Positions 9,643 through 20,055 of a stretch of DNA of 64,000 nucleotides are shown here, piece after piece. Made by a program: the position numbers and the translations under genes. Origin of the DNA: Qipengyuania xiamenensis (GTDB lineage Bacteria; Pseudomonadota; Alphaproteobacteria; Sphingomonadales; Sphingomonadaceae); assembly GCF_019711495.1 (NCBI RefSeq), contig NZ_JAIGNM010000003.1, positions 186,001 to 250,000 of the forward strand, written 5' to 3'. Below the pieces are notes generated by a model. The model made no database searches. It saw only the letters and a list, made by a program, of their open reading frames with translations, and had not been told where the DNA came from. Each line of letters starts with the position of its first letter. Within the stretch, counting starts at the first letter, position 1.

Positions 9643-9968
9643 ATCCCCTCGCTTCAGCGAATCGCCATGCCTCCCCCCGAAGGCCGCAGGCAATTGCTCA
9701 ACTCTCGGCAGAGCCGCAATGCGGATGCCAACGGCCCGACCCTTAGCGACCGAAATCCTAACAATCGCCAGTCCGCACGGTTAATATCCGGGAAAATTGG
9801 CGGTGTGTCCCATTGTGGCACCCTCTGAGCCAGATGCCAAGTTTGATGCGATTCAAAGGCTTGGTCCGAAAAGCGCGCGATTCTGCGAAAAAATCGTGAA
9901 CCGGTAGCTTTCGGTTTACCCTTAGGTGGCAAAAGGAGACCAAGAAAAAAGCCGGAACGGGTCAAATC
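9643..9968. other. Intergenic region between divergent genes
   Basis: A 326-base region between the divergent PilZ-HTH gene and the small membrane gene, so promoters for both should lie here. I see no convincing protein frame. There are only short inverted repeats, for example AACCG/CGGTT around 9898-9918 and TGGCA/TGCCA around 9820-9840. AGGAG at about 9935 is too far from the ATG at 9969 to be its ribosome site. Confidence 0.4.
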
Positions 9969-10337
9969 ATGTTGAACGCATTAGTCATGGCGGTTTGCTA
10001 TCTGGGCGCAGCCTATCTCGCCAGCGCATTGCTCGTGAGGTTCCTCCCGCGCAGTTATTCCGCCCGCCAGATCCGCAAGAACCTGGTTCTGGTCACGGTC
10101 CTGCCGTTCCTCCTCGTGGTGGACGCGCTGACCAGCATCGATGCAATCGGTCGCGGCCTGCATGCGCTTGTCGGCCGCAGTTTCGAGGTACTTTCCGGCC
10201 GCAGCCTGATCACTCGAGACAGGTATTCCTACTTTGCCTATGGCCGCCGTCGCCGTGCCCCGCGCAATCGCCGCCGCACCGACCGCAGCCCGCAGATGCG
10301 TTCGCAGGGCACGCGCCGCTCGACGCTTCGCGCCTGA
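9969..10337 (+). CDS. Small membrane protein with basic tail, unknown
   Basis: A protein of 122 residues that I do not recognise. Residues 1-25 and about 43-62 are hydrophobic helices (LNALVMAVCYLGAAYLASALLV and LVLVTVLPFLLVVDAL). The last 45 residues are very Arg-rich (YGRRRRAPRNRRRTDRS) and probably cytoplasmic. The only ribosome-site candidate is GGAACGGG 8-15 bases before the ATG. It is followed by a hairpin terminator, which supports a transcribed unit. An overlapping longer frame has the composition of a shadow, so this frame is preferred. Confidence 0.55.
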   Translation: MLNALVMAVCYLGAAYLASALLVRFLPRSYSARQIRKNLVLVTVLPFLLVVDALTSIDAIGRGLHALVGRSFEVLSGRSLITRDRYSYFAYGRRRRAPRNRRRTDRSPQMRSQGTRRSTLRA

Positions 10338-10397
10338 TCCACGCGCTCGAAAAGGCCCGGCCCGCCGGCGGGCGTTGAAGGCCTCACAATTGTTTCG

Positions 10398-10430
10398 AAG
10401 AGCCGATCCGCCTAAGCGGGTCGGCTCTTT
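10398..10430 (+). terminator. Hairpin terminator after the small membrane gene
   Basis: A 14-base stem AAGAGCCGATCCGC pairs with GCGGGTCGGCTCTT (one G-T wobble) around a CTAA loop, followed by a short T-run. It ends the transcript of the 9969 gene and insulates the MATE gene, whose start is 25 bases downstream. Confidence 0.75.
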
Positions 10431-10454
10431 CCGATTCGGGGGGAGCTCGACCCT

Positions 10455-11858
10455 ATGAGCCAACCTGCTCCCTCCAGGCCCCTGCCGACCGGCAGCGAAG
10501 GCTGGCGCGGCGAATTTGCCGCGACCCTGCGGCTGAGCTGGCCGCTGGCGGCAGCGAACCTGCTGCAGATGCTGACCTATGCCATCGACGTGATCTTCAT
10601 TGCGCGGTTGGGAGAAGCGCAGCTGGCGGCATCCGCGCTGGCGATCGCACTCTTCGGCCTCGTCATGTGGGCGCTTTCAGGACTGACCGGGGCCGTCGCC
10701 CCCGTTGCAGCAGCCGAACTCGGCGAGCGTGCACCTGCCCTGCGCCCGGTCCGTCGCTCGGTCCGGATGGCCTTGTGGCTGGCAGTGATGTCGGGCCTTG
10801 CCGGCATGGGCATCTGCCTCCTGCTTGGCCCGCTGATGCGCGCGACCGGTCAGGAGACCGCGATTATTGGCATGGCGCTCGAATACAACACGGTTCTCGT
10901 CATCTCGATGATCCCGATGCTGATCAACAATGTGCTCAGGAGCTTCGTCTCGACGCTCGACCGGCCGATATTCGCCACGGCCATCACGGCCGCCGGCATC
11001 TTCGTGAATGCGCTGGCCAACTATGCCTTCATCTTCGGCAATTTCGGTGCGCCCGAAATGGGCCTGCGCGGTGCAGCAGTGGCGACGATCATCACTTCGC
11101 TCTTCGTGATGGCGGCATACGTCATCGCGATCAGGCTTGACCCGAGACTTCACCGATACCGCATCCTTGGCCGCTGGTGGTCGCCCGACTGGGCGCGGCT
11201 GTGGCACATCGCGCGTGTCGGCACGCCGATCGCGCTGACGATCACTGCCGAGGCCGGCATCTTCGGCGCCGCGGCCTTCCTGATGGGCAATATCGGAGCG
11301 ACCCAGCTTGCCGCGCACACGGTAGCGCTGCAGATCGCGGCGCTCGCGTTCCAGGTTCCCTTCGGCGTCGGTCAGGCGGCGACGATCCGCGTGGGCTATT
11401 TCTATGGCGCGCGCGATAGCGAAGGCATGAAGCGCGCCGGCTGGGCAGGCCTTGCCGTGGGAACCGGTTTCATGATGCTGACGGCCATTGCGATGATCGC
11501 CATCCCCAAGCCGCTACTCGCGATTTACATCGATCCGTGGGACCCGAAGAACGCCGTGCTTGTCGCCTTCGCGCTCAAATACATTGTCATCGCGGCCGCG
11601 TTCCAGCTGTTCGACGGGATGCAGGCGGTGGCGGCAGGCGCCCTGCGCGGATTGCAGGATACGCGCGTGCCGATGTGGATCGCGGCCTTTTCCTATTGGG
11701 TGCCGGGCATCGGCCTGTCGCTCTATCTCGGCTTCTACACCCCGCTCGAGGGCGTGGGCGTGTGGATCGGGCTGGCCGTGGGTCTCACGGTCGCCGCCCT
11801 GCTCCTCACCTCGCGCTGGGCGCGACGGGACCGTCTCGGTCTTACCGCCCGCCCCTAA
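10455..11858 (+). CDS. MATE family efflux transporter
   Basis: A protein of 467 residues with about 12 membrane segments in two related halves. The N-terminal stretch LRLSWPLAAANLLQMLTYAIDVIFIARLGEAQLAASALAIALF is typical of MATE exporters, and the second half has AEAGIFGAAAFLMGNIGATQLAAHTVALQIAALAFQVPFGVGQAATIRVG in the matching place. It exports cationic or drug-like compounds by Na+ or H+ antiport; the substrate cannot be read from sequence. GGGGGGAGC lies 8-16 bases before the start. It converges on the MscS gene, with stops four bases apart. Confidence 0.93.
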   Translation: MSQPAPSRPLPTGSEGWRGEFAATLRLSWPLAAANLLQMLTYAIDVIFIARLGEAQLAASALAIALFGLVMWALSGLTGAVAPVAAAELGERAPALRPVRRSVRMALWLAVMSGLAGMGICLLLGPLMRATGQETAIIGMALEYNTVLVISMIPMLINNVLRSFVSTLDRPIFATAITAAGIFVNALANYAFIFGNFGAPEMGLRGAAVATIITSLFVMAAYVIAIRLDPRLHRYRILGRWWSPDWARLWHIARVGTPIALTITAEAGIFGAAAFLMGNIGATQLAAHTVALQIAALAFQVPFGVGQAATIRVGYFYGARDSEGMKRAGWAGLAVGTGFMMLTAIAMIAIPKPLLAIYIDPWDPKNAVLVAFALKYIVIAAAFQLFDGMQAVAAGALRGLQDTRVPMWIAAFSYWVPGIGLSLYLGFYTPLEGVGVWIGLAVGLTVAALLLTSRWARRDRLGLTARP

Positions 11859-11862
11859 CTCG

Positions 11863-12696
11863 TTACGCCGCTTTCTGCGTAACCTCGCGCTGCGGGAAGG
11901 GGATCGAGATACCGACATCGTCGAAGCGCGCCTTGGCAGCCTCCGTGATCGCCCAGCCGAGCGGCGCGAAATCGGCAGTCGCGCACCACACGCGAAGGCC
12001 GATGCCGACAGAGCTGTCATCGAGCGAGGCGACGAAGGCGACAGGCTCCGGATCGGCGAGCACGCGTTCGTCGGCGGCTGCGATCTCGAGCAGTTCCTTG
12101 CGCGCTTGCTCCATCGAATCGCCATAGGCGATGCCCACGATCAGCTCTAAGCGGCGGATCGGGTGGCGGTGGAAGTTGATGATCGCCTGGTTCCACAGCT
12201 GCGAGTTGGGCACCATGACGAAAAGCCCGTCGAACTGCTTCAATTCGGTCGTGAACAGCCCGATCTGCTGGACCACGCCCGTTACCGATCCTGCCGAGAT
12301 AGCCTCCCCGATCTTGAACGGCCTCTGCACCAGGATCATCACGCCCGATGCGACATTGCTGAGCGTGCCCTGCAGAGCGAGGCCGACCGCCAGTGCCATG
12401 CCGCCCAGCGCCGCAAGGATACTGGTCGTCTCGACTCCGAACTGCGTCAGCACGGTCACGATGACCATCGCCCAGAGCGCATATTTCACCAGGTTCGAAA
12501 GGAAATTCGCCACCGTCGCATCGAACCGCGGCGAGCGGTTGAGCGCGCGCTGGACCCAGCTCGAAATCAGCTTTGCCGCCAACAGGCCGAAGATGAGCAC
12601 TGCAAAGGCGCCCGCAATGTCCATCATGTTGAGCCGAAGCCAGAGCAGCGCCTGTTCGGGAATGGTAAGAGCCGAAATGGCCTGATCGGTCTGCAT
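11863..12696 (-). CDS. Small-conductance mechanosensitive channel (MscS family)
   Basis: The start is ATG 12696, with GGAG upstream; the open frame runs further 5' but that part is low-complexity sequence across the groES promoter region. The product has 277 residues with three N-terminal helices; the third is the glycine/alanine-rich pore helix (ILAALGGMALAVGLALQGTLSNVASGVMILVQRPFKIGEAI), followed by the beta domain and C-terminal domain. This is the compact E. coli MscS size. It opens on membrane tension during osmotic downshock. Confidence 0.9.
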   Translation of the reverse strand: MQTDQAISALTIPEQALLWLRLNMMDIAGAFAVLIFGLLAAKLISSWVQRALNRSPRFDATVANFLSNLVKYALWAMVIVTVLTQFGVETTSILAALGGMALAVGLALQGTLSNVASGVMILVQRPFKIGEAISAGSVTGVVQQIGLFTTELKQFDGLFVMVPNSQLWNQAIINFHRHPIRRLELIVGIAYGDSMEQARKELLEIAAADERVLADPEPVAFVASLDDSSVGIGLRVWCATADFAPLGWAITEAAKARFDDVGISIPFPQREVTQKAA

Positions 12697-12819
12697 GGGT
12701 AGCGCTCCGCTATCTGTCTTTCCGGATGGATTGCCGCGCGGGATAGGGACTGGAGCGCACTCTGGCCACCCCGCGCCACGCTTCGGCGAAAAACAGGCAA
12801 CATTTTTGTCCGCCGACCC

Positions 12820-12848
12820 GTTGACTCCCCGCATCGGCGCTCCCAAAT
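12820..12848 (+). promoter_or_regulatory. Probable groESL promoter
   Basis: GTTGACT at 12820-12826 is followed after 15 bases by CCCAAAT at 12842-12848. The first box fits a vegetative -35 and also the CTTGA-type box of heat-shock sigma factor RpoH. The second resembles the CCCCAT-T -10 box of RpoH only partly. The predicted start of transcription falls at the left arm of the CIRCE element, a usual arrangement. No start site has been mapped. Confidence 0.5.
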
Positions 12849-12856
12849 GCGCCTCG

Positions 12857-12883
12857 CTGGCACTCTCGATGGGGGAGTGCCAA
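12857..12883 (+). promoter_or_regulatory. CIRCE operator for HrcA
   Basis: The inverted repeat CTGGCACTC-N9-GAGTGCCAA matches the CIRCE consensus (TTAGCACTC-N9-GAGTGCTAA) with the usual nine-base spacer. It lies 35 bases before the groES start. HrcA bound here represses groESL until heat stress draws off GroEL. Confidence 0.93.
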
Positions 12884-12918
12884 TCTAGATATTCACTCTC
12901 AGTAGAAAGGTCATCATC

Positions 12919-13206
12919 ATGGCATTTCGTCCGCTGCACGACCGAGTTCTCGTGCGCCGCATCGAAGCAGAAGAAAAGACCGCCGGCGGGATCATCATTC
13001 CCGACAGCGCCAAGGAAAAGCCGAGCGAAGGCGAAATCGTCGCCGTCGGTTCGGGTTCCAAGGCCGAAGACGGCACCGTCACCCCGCTCGACGTGAAGGC
13101 TGGCGACCGCGTGCTGTTCGGCAAGTGGTCGGGCACCGAAGTCAAGCTCGACGGCGAAGACCTGCTGATCATGAAGGAAAGCGACATCATGGGGATCATG
13201 GGCTGA
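12919..13206 (+). CDS. groES: Co-chaperonin GroES
   Basis: A protein of 95 residues beginning [44 protein letters not shown], the full GroES signature with mobile loop. Seven subunits cap GroEL and drive ATP-dependent folding. It is the first gene of the CIRCE-controlled operon, and groEL follows after 54 bases. Confidence 0.98.
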   Translation: MAFRPLHDRVLVRRIEAEEKTAGGIIIPDSAKEKPSEGEIVAVGSGSKAEDGTVTPLDVKAGDRVLFGKWSGTEVKLDGEDLLIMKESDIMGIMG

Positions 13207-13221
13207 GCCCGATCCGCATAA

Positions 13222-14910
<1,689 letters not shown>

Positions 14911-14944
14911 GCTCAGCACCCCAGCCGACAGGCTACAAACAAAG

Positions 14945-14980
14945 AGGCCCGGCAGGATCGCTCCTGCCGGGCCTTTTCTT
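14945..14980. terminator. Bidirectional terminator after groEL
   Basis: A perfect 13-base stem AGGCCCGGCAGGA/TCCTGCCGGGCCT around loop TCGC, followed by TTTCTTT on the plus strand. On the minus strand the stem is followed by CTTTGTTTGT. It can serve both groEL and the convergent DUF305 gene. Confidence 0.9.
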
Positions 14981-14997
14981 TGCGTCCTTGAGGCGGG

Positions 14998-17202
14998 TCA
15001 GCCGCCCTTGCGGCTGTCCTCTGCCGCGCGGACCACTTCGTCGGGCCAGGTGACCTGAGTCTGCGTCTGCGGGTTGAAGAGGTTGCCTTCGTACTGGGCT
15101 GCTTCTGCAGCAGCGATTTCCTCGGCCGTGAGGTGTTCGCTCGGCTCCAGCGCAAAAACGTCGAGGCCGCGCGCGATCTCGGTCGCGTAGATGCGGCCGT
15201 TGTACCAGTAGGACGACCAGTAGCCGCCGGTGACCAGCTGGTCCTTGTCGACCGGGCCACGGTCGAAATAGGCGATCTCGAACGGGTTCGAAGCATCGGT
15301 GAAATCGATCACCGAGATGCCGCCCTGGTACCATGCCTGCACGAAGATATCGCGGCCCGGCACGGGGATGATCGAACCGTTGTGTGCGACGCAATTCTCC
15401 TTGTCGCCCTGCGGCGCGGGCAGCTTGTACATGCCGCGATAGGTCAGCTTGCCGTCCTCGATCGCGTAGAAAGCATCCGCGCCCCAGTTTTTAGGATCGC
15501 CGGCCTGGCAGCGCGGACGGCCGCCCCCGCCCCATTCGTCGGTGAACAGCACCTTGGTGCCGTCATTGTTGAAGGTGGCCGAATGCCAGTAGGCGAAGCC
15601 CTTGTCGGTCACATCGTCGATGCGCACCGGCTTCATCGGGTCGCTGATGTCGAGGATGATGCCATTGCCAGAGCAGGCGCCCGCGGCGATATTCTTCGCC
15701 GGGAAAACGGTGATGTCATGGCACTGGTTCGTGACGTTGGTGCTTTGAGTGCCTTCGCCATGGTCGCCGCCGCGCCACAGTCCGGCGATCTGGTCGCCAG
15801 TGGCAAAGACGCGCGGGCTGCCAACGACGCGCGCAGCTGCCGGATTGGTGACCGGGATCTCGACCACGTCGATGCTGAACAGCGCGGTCTCGTCACCGGC
15901 GGTGTCGAAGCAGCCTTCCAGCTCCTCGTTGTCGCGCACGTAGCTGGTGCCCGAATTGTAGACGATGATCGTCTCGTCATCCGCACTCACGATCGAATGC
16001 GTGTGGCTGCCGCGACAGGTCTGGACGAGGCCGACCTGCTTGGGGCGGGTGATGTCGGATATGTCGAAGATGCGCAGGCCGCGGAAGCGTTCTTCGCTGA
16101 CACGGCCGGCGACACCCTGGAGGCCGCAGTCGATGCGCGCGCGGCTGTCCTGCACGCTCATCACGAGGAGGTCGCCCACGATCGAAACGTCGCCCTGCCC
16201 GCCCGGGCAGACCGTGCTTGATACGAGCTGCGGCACGCCATCTTCGCCAAGGCGATAGGCATTGAAGCCGTGATAGCTGCCCGCCACCATGAGTTCGCCC
16301 GAGAAGGCGATATCGGTGTTGGCGAAGCTCAGCAGCGATCCGCGCTGGCCGAAGCGGGGTTTCTCTTCCTCTTCTTCCTCGTTGGAAGTGTCTTTCTTGC
16401 TTTCCTCGCCCTCTTCCTCGTCCTTCTCGATCCGCGGCTGCAGCTGCGCGGGGTTGACCGGATCGAAGAAGCCGGTCGGCTTGGGCTGCGAAACGACGAG
16501 GCGCAGGTTCGAGATCGCTTCCTCGGCATCGCGGAAACCGGCAGCCAGCGTGGCGCGCGGGTCCTGCGACAGCTCGGCAAGGACGCTGTTCATCCGGTCG
16601 ATTTCGGCCTGCTGGTCGCTCACGACCTCGTTGGTGAATTCGAACATCACCGGCTCGTAGGCGCTGCCCGGCGAGCGGTGCAGTTCGCGCACCATGTCGA
16701 GCGCACCCTGATGGTGGGCGATCATCAGCTGGAGGAACTGTTCGTCGAATGCGGTGCCGTTGGCAGCAGCGAGCGCAGCCATCTGCTCCTTGCTTGCCAT
16801 GCCCTTCATCGCACCATGGCCGTCAGGGCCCATGTGCATCGAATGCGGCATCTCGACCTGTTCGCCGCGCGCCTCGAGCCATTCGCGCATGAACTTCATC
16901 TCGTCCTTCTGGCCCGCCTCGATACGGTCGGCGGTCTTCAGGATGGCATCGTTATTGGTGCGCGCCTTGACCAGCTGCGCCATGTCCACGGCCTGCTGGT
17001 GGTGGACGATCATGCCCTGCATGAAGCGCACGTCGGCAGGCGAATAGCGCGTATCCGAAAGCGCGATGGCCTCGGCCTCGCCGATGACGCGCGGCGCTTC
17101 GCCCGGCGCGCCGGGAAGGACGATCGGAACTTCCTGCGCGATCGCGGCAGTGGAGGTCGAAATCAGCAGGCCCGCAGCAAGCGCGCGCATCGAATGTGTC
17201 AT
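14998..17202 (-). CDS. Secreted DUF305 protein with LVIVD beta-propeller
   Basis: A protein of 734 residues with a signal peptide (MTHSMRALAAGLLISTSTAAIAQ). Residues 50-220 hold two four-helix DUF305 units with the paired-His motifs MIVHHQQAVDMAQL (His67-68) and MIAHHQGALDM (His163-164), and a His/Met-rich link (PHSMHMGPDGHG). A very acidic linker (about 258-283) leads into a beta-propeller of LVIVD-type repeats (FRGLRIFDISDITRPKQVGLVQT; GISVIDFTDASNPFEIAYFD). DUF305 proteins are tied to periplasmic metal handling. The job of the fusion is unknown. The start at 17202 gives a clean signal peptide; the frame extends 27 codons further. Confidence 0.82.
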   Translation of the reverse strand: MTHSMRALAAGLLISTSTAAIAQEVPIVLPGAPGEAPRVIGEAEAIALSDTRYSPADVRFMQGMIVHHQQAVDMAQLVKARTNNDAILKTADRIEAGQKDEMKFMREWLEARGEQVEMPHSMHMGPDGHGAMKGMASKEQMAALAAANGTAFDEQFLQLMIAHHQGALDMVRELHRSPGSAYEPVMFEFTNEVVSDQQAEIDRMNSVLAELSQDPRATLAAGFRDAEEAISNLRLVVSQPKPTGFFDPVNPAQLQPRIEKDEEEGEESKKDTSNEEEEEEKPRFGQRGSLLSFANTDIAFSGELMVAGSYHGFNAYRLGEDGVPQLVSSTVCPGGQGDVSIVGDLLVMSVQDSRARIDCGLQGVAGRVSEERFRGLRIFDISDITRPKQVGLVQTCRGSHTHSIVSADDETIIVYNSGTSYVRDNEELEGCFDTAGDETALFSIDVVEIPVTNPAAARVVGSPRVFATGDQIAGLWRGGDHGEGTQSTNVTNQCHDITVFPAKNIAAGACSGNGIILDISDPMKPVRIDDVTDKGFAYWHSATFNNDGTKVLFTDEWGGGGRPRCQAGDPKNWGADAFYAIEDGKLTYRGMYKLPAPQGDKENCVAHNGSIIPVPGRDIFVQAWYQGGISVIDFTDASNPFEIAYFDRGPVDKDQLVTGGYWSSYWYNGRIYATEIARGLDVFALEPSEHLTAEEIAAAEAAQYEGNLFNPQTQTQVTWPDEVVRAAEDSRKGG

Positions 17203-17294
17203 GTGTTGAGTCCCCAAGTATTTGCAGCGTGATTGAGAATGTCGCGCCTCGCCAAGGTCAAGCACCTGTTCTGCGAACGACATGAGCGCAGGGA

Positions 17295-18587
17295 CTAACC
17301 GGAAGCGAACTTGCCTTTGCGCGGACCCAGATAGCCGAACAGGTATGCGCCCACCTTGCGCATCTGGATTTCCTCCGCGCCCTCCGTGATGCGGTAGCGG
17401 CGGTGGTGGCGGTAGATGTGCTCGAAAGGCTTGTGGCGCGAATAGCCGATGCCACCGTGCACCTGCATCGCGCGGTCGGCCGCTTGGCAGACGAGCCGGT
17501 TCGCCCAGTAGTTACACATGGAAACCTTGTCGGAGATCGTCTTCTCGATCTCCTCGTGCGGCATGTTGTCCATTTCCCAGGCGGTCTTGTAGATCAGCAG
17601 GCGCAGCATCTCGCACTGGGTGGCGAGTTCCACCAAGGGGAACTGTATCGCCTGGTTGCGCGCAAGCTCCTCGCCGAACGGCTTGCGCTCACGGGCATAG
17701 CGCACGCTTTCCTCGACGCAGAACTGCGCCGCACCCAGCGAGCTTGCGGCCTGCCGGATGCGATTCTGGTGGACGAAGCTCTGGGCGAGCGCGAGGCCGA
17801 GGCCTTCGCGCCCGAGCATCGCGCTTTCCGGCACCCAGACATCCTTCACCGACAGGCGTGGGTGGTCGGTGGGCATGTTGAAGGTCCACATCCACTCCTC
17901 GATCTCCAGCCCCTCGGTCGGGTTGGGGACGAGCAGGCAGGTGATCCCGCGCGCATCGCCCGCCTCGCCTGACGTGCGGCAGAACATCGCGCAGTGGGTG
18001 GCGACATGCATACCGGTGATCCACATCTTCTCGCCATTGATCAGCCAGCCGTCGACACCGTCGCGCGTTTCGCGCACCGCCGTCGTCTCCATGTGGGTCG
18101 CATCGGAGCCGTGGTTCGCTTCGGTCAGGCCGAAGGCGACGCGGCGCGTTCCTTCGAACCCGCCGAGGATGAATTCCTGTTTCTGCTCCTCGGTGCCCCA
18201 CTGCTCGAACATGGCGACGAAGGGGAAATTGCCGACGATCGAATGCTCATTCTGCAGATCGTTGTGCAGACCCAGCCCGCGCTGCGCAAACCGGTCGCGG
18301 ATGACCGCCATCCAGAGGTTCGAGCCATCCTTTCCGCCGTATTTCTTCGGCGCGGAGAAGCGCCAGTGGCCCGCCTTGTCCGCAACCTTGCGCGCCTGTC
18401 GCAACAGGTCTTCCCACTCGTGATTGGGCAGCCCCTCGCGTTCCCAGTCGGTCCGGGCGTTCTCGCGGCGGTGGTCGAAGAAGCGGATATTGTCGTCCTT
18501 TGCGACAAGCGGCTCGATCTCTGCCTCGATGAAGCGTTCGAGTTCGGCGTAATAGTCTTCGAGATCCTGCGGGACGGTGAAATCCAT
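17295..18587 (-). CDS. Acyl-CoA dehydrogenase family protein (ACAD10/11-like)
   Basis: A protein of 430 residues with the three-domain ACAD fold: an N-terminal helical part, a central FAD segment (FGLTEANHGSDATHMETTA; GWLINGEKMWITG), and a C-terminal helical part with AADRAMQVHGGIGYSRHKPFEHIYRHHRRYRITEGAEEIQ. ATG 18587 is supported by GGAGA seven bases upstream and shares TGATG with the stop of the preceding phosphotransferase gene. That pairing resembles the phosphotransferase plus ACAD modules that degrade 4-hydroxyacyl-CoAs. Confidence 0.92.
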   Translation of the reverse strand: MDFTVPQDLEDYYAELERFIEAEIEPLVAKDDNIRFFDHRRENARTDWEREGLPNHEWEDLLRQARKVADKAGHWRFSAPKKYGGKDGSNLWMAVIRDRFAQRGLGLHNDLQNEHSIVGNFPFVAMFEQWGTEEQKQEFILGGFEGTRRVAFGLTEANHGSDATHMETTAVRETRDGVDGWLINGEKMWITGMHVATHCAMFCRTSGEAGDARGITCLLVPNPTEGLEIEEWMWTFNMPTDHPRLSVKDVWVPESAMLGREGLGLALAQSFVHQNRIRQAASSLGAAQFCVEESVRYARERKPFGEELARNQAIQFPLVELATQCEMLRLLIYKTAWEMDNMPHEEIEKTISDKVSMCNYWANRLVCQAADRAMQVHGGIGYSRHKPFEHIYRHHRRYRITEGAEEIQMRKVGAYLFGYLGPRKGKFASG

Positions 18588-19951
18588 CAATTGTCTCCGA
18601 GCCATTTGGAGCGAGCGACCGCTAGCGAGGGGTATTTGGGCACGTCGGCCTCGACCTTGTCGAGTGCTGCCAGACGCATTTCATTGAGCATGTCGCCGTT
18701 TTCGAGTGTGACTTTCCCGGCGAAGATATCATCGCACAGCTCGCCGTCGACGACAGCGAGACGACCCCATTCGTCCTCGCGGGCGATCATGCCCAGGGCA
18801 TTGCGGGCTACCGCGAGCTGGAACCTGTCGTGGCCCGACACCTTGTCCTTTATCTGCGCCAGCCATTCGGAGACCGCGGTGGCAATCTCGCCCGGCGTTG
18901 CCTCGCCCTTCTCGACGTGTCGGTAGGCAAGTTCGGGATCGAGCTTCTCGAGCCTGCTCGAGCGTAATTCCTCGGGCATGTCTTCTTCGAGCAGCAGGAG
19001 CAGGTCCAGCTCCTGCTCGCTGGTCCGGCGCGAGATCACGACCCGTTCGAGCATGCGGTCATCGCCGCTGCGCCACATCTGCGCATTCCTGAGGCAGCCG
19101 AGCGCCCACCAGACCGTGCGGTAGATCGTCCAGAACCGGAAGCGCGAAGGATCGACCTTGCGACCACCTGCCGCTTCGTATGCCGCGAAATAGTTCTCCA
19201 GCGAGCCGAGACCCAGGGCCGGCCGGTCATATGCTCCGAAGCGCCAGACCGGCATGCAGCCGAAGGCGAGGTCTTCATGGGGGTCGCCGAAATGCGCCAG
19301 CTCCCAGTCTAGCACGCCTGTTAGATGGCTGTCCTCGCAAAGGACGTTGCCCAGCCGATAGTCACCGTGGTTGAGCACCGGGTCGACCGCCTCCGGCAAA
19401 TTGTCCGTCAGCCAACGCAGGCCCAGCGCGATGATCGGACGGTCGCCGCCCGCCTCCTCGAACTGCTCCCGAAGCTTCGCCACGCCCTCTGCATAATCGA
19501 GCGTCGGGACATCGCCGGGCAGGTCGGAAGGGGAGATTGCGTGAATGCGTGCAAGGTCGCGCGCTGCTTCTCGAAGAATCTGGTCGGGCGACTCCATCGC
19601 CAGGATTGCGCGCGGGTCGGGTGTTCCGGGAAGCGCGCGCATGACGAAGCCGCTGCCGATCCCGTCGGCCTCTTCCAGTTCCACCACCACTTCGGGTGCG
19701 GTGACGCCCACATCTCGCGCCACGCGGATCACCTCGGCTTCGGTGTCGTGCCCGAATGGCCGGTCGCCGAGGAAGGCTAGGCTGGGTGCACGGCGCAAAA
19801 CGAAAGCCTCGCCTCCCGCTTCGAACCGCCAGCTTTCCATGGTTGCCCCGCCGGTCAGCCGGGCGAGCTTCTCGGGCGCGCCAAGAGACACGCGGCCAAG
19901 GGCGCGTTCCAAACCGTCGTGCAGGCGGCTCGCGCCGTCGCTCTCTCCCAT
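18587..19951 (-). CDS. APH-fold phosphotransferase with C-terminal extension
   Basis: A protein of 454 residues. Residues 15-335 are an aminoglycoside-phosphotransferase-like kinase: nucleotide region GGATMESWRFEAGGEAFVLRR, Brenner motif LNHGDYRLGNVL and metal motif DWELAHFGDPHEDLAFG. The last 115 residues form a separate helical region (GEIATAVSEWLAQIKDKVSGHDRFQLAVARNALGMIARE) resembling the small DUF6285-type proteins often encoded beside such kinases. It is translationally coupled to the ACAD gene. It probably phosphorylates a hydroxyacyl-CoA rather than an antibiotic. Confidence 0.85.
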   Translation of the reverse strand: MGESDGASRLHDGLERALGRVSLGAPEKLARLTGGATMESWRFEAGGEAFVLRRAPSLAFLGDRPFGHDTEAEVIRVARDVGVTAPEVVVELEEADGIGSGFVMRALPGTPDPRAILAMESPDQILREAARDLARIHAISPSDLPGDVPTLDYAEGVAKLREQFEEAGGDRPIIALGLRWLTDNLPEAVDPVLNHGDYRLGNVLCEDSHLTGVLDWELAHFGDPHEDLAFGCMPVWRFGAYDRPALGLGSLENYFAAYEAAGGRKVDPSRFRFWTIYRTVWWALGCLRNAQMWRSGDDRMLERVVISRRTSEQELDLLLLLEEDMPEELRSSRLEKLDPELAYRHVEKGEATPGEIATAVSEWLAQIKDKVSGHDRFQLAVARNALGMIAREDEWGRLAVVDGELCDDIFAGKVTLENGDMLNEMRLAALDKVEADVPKYPSLAVARSKWLGDN

Positions 19952-20055
19952 GCAGGCACCCTGCCCGAGGCTTTCGACACGAGCAAGAGCCGGACCTCTC
20001 GGGCGGTTCGAACGTTGGTCTCACAAGAACACGAAATCGAACGAGGAGACCATTC

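Noticed and set aside
9654..9965. Minus-strand frame of 103 codons in the 9643-9968 gap
   Set aside because: It has no recognisable features and would cover the promoter region of the PilZ-HTH gene.
9926..10378. Longer frame overlapping the small membrane gene
   Set aside because: Its protein is Pro/Arg/His-rich without domain features, typical of a shadow; the 9969 frame has two clear helices.
12697..12939. 81-codon upstream extension of the MscS gene
   Set aside because: It crosses the CIRCE element and groES promoter and reads as random sequence; ATG 12696 has a ribosome site and the family N-terminus.
15133..17232. Long plus-strand frames opposite the DUF305 gene
   Set aside because: They mirror the minus-strand codon pattern of a clear secreted protein; such antisense frames are common in GC-rich DNA.
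18587..19951. Aminoglycoside resistance kinase
   Set aside because: The fold is shared, but the coupling to an acyl-CoA dehydrogenase and the C-terminal extension point to acyl-CoA metabolism.
20023..20044. GAAC repeats upstream of the attachment-family gene, like an alphaproteobacterial LexA box
   Set aside because: The spacing is eight bases, but LexA boxes in this class need GAAC-N7-GAAC or GTTC-N7-GTTC.
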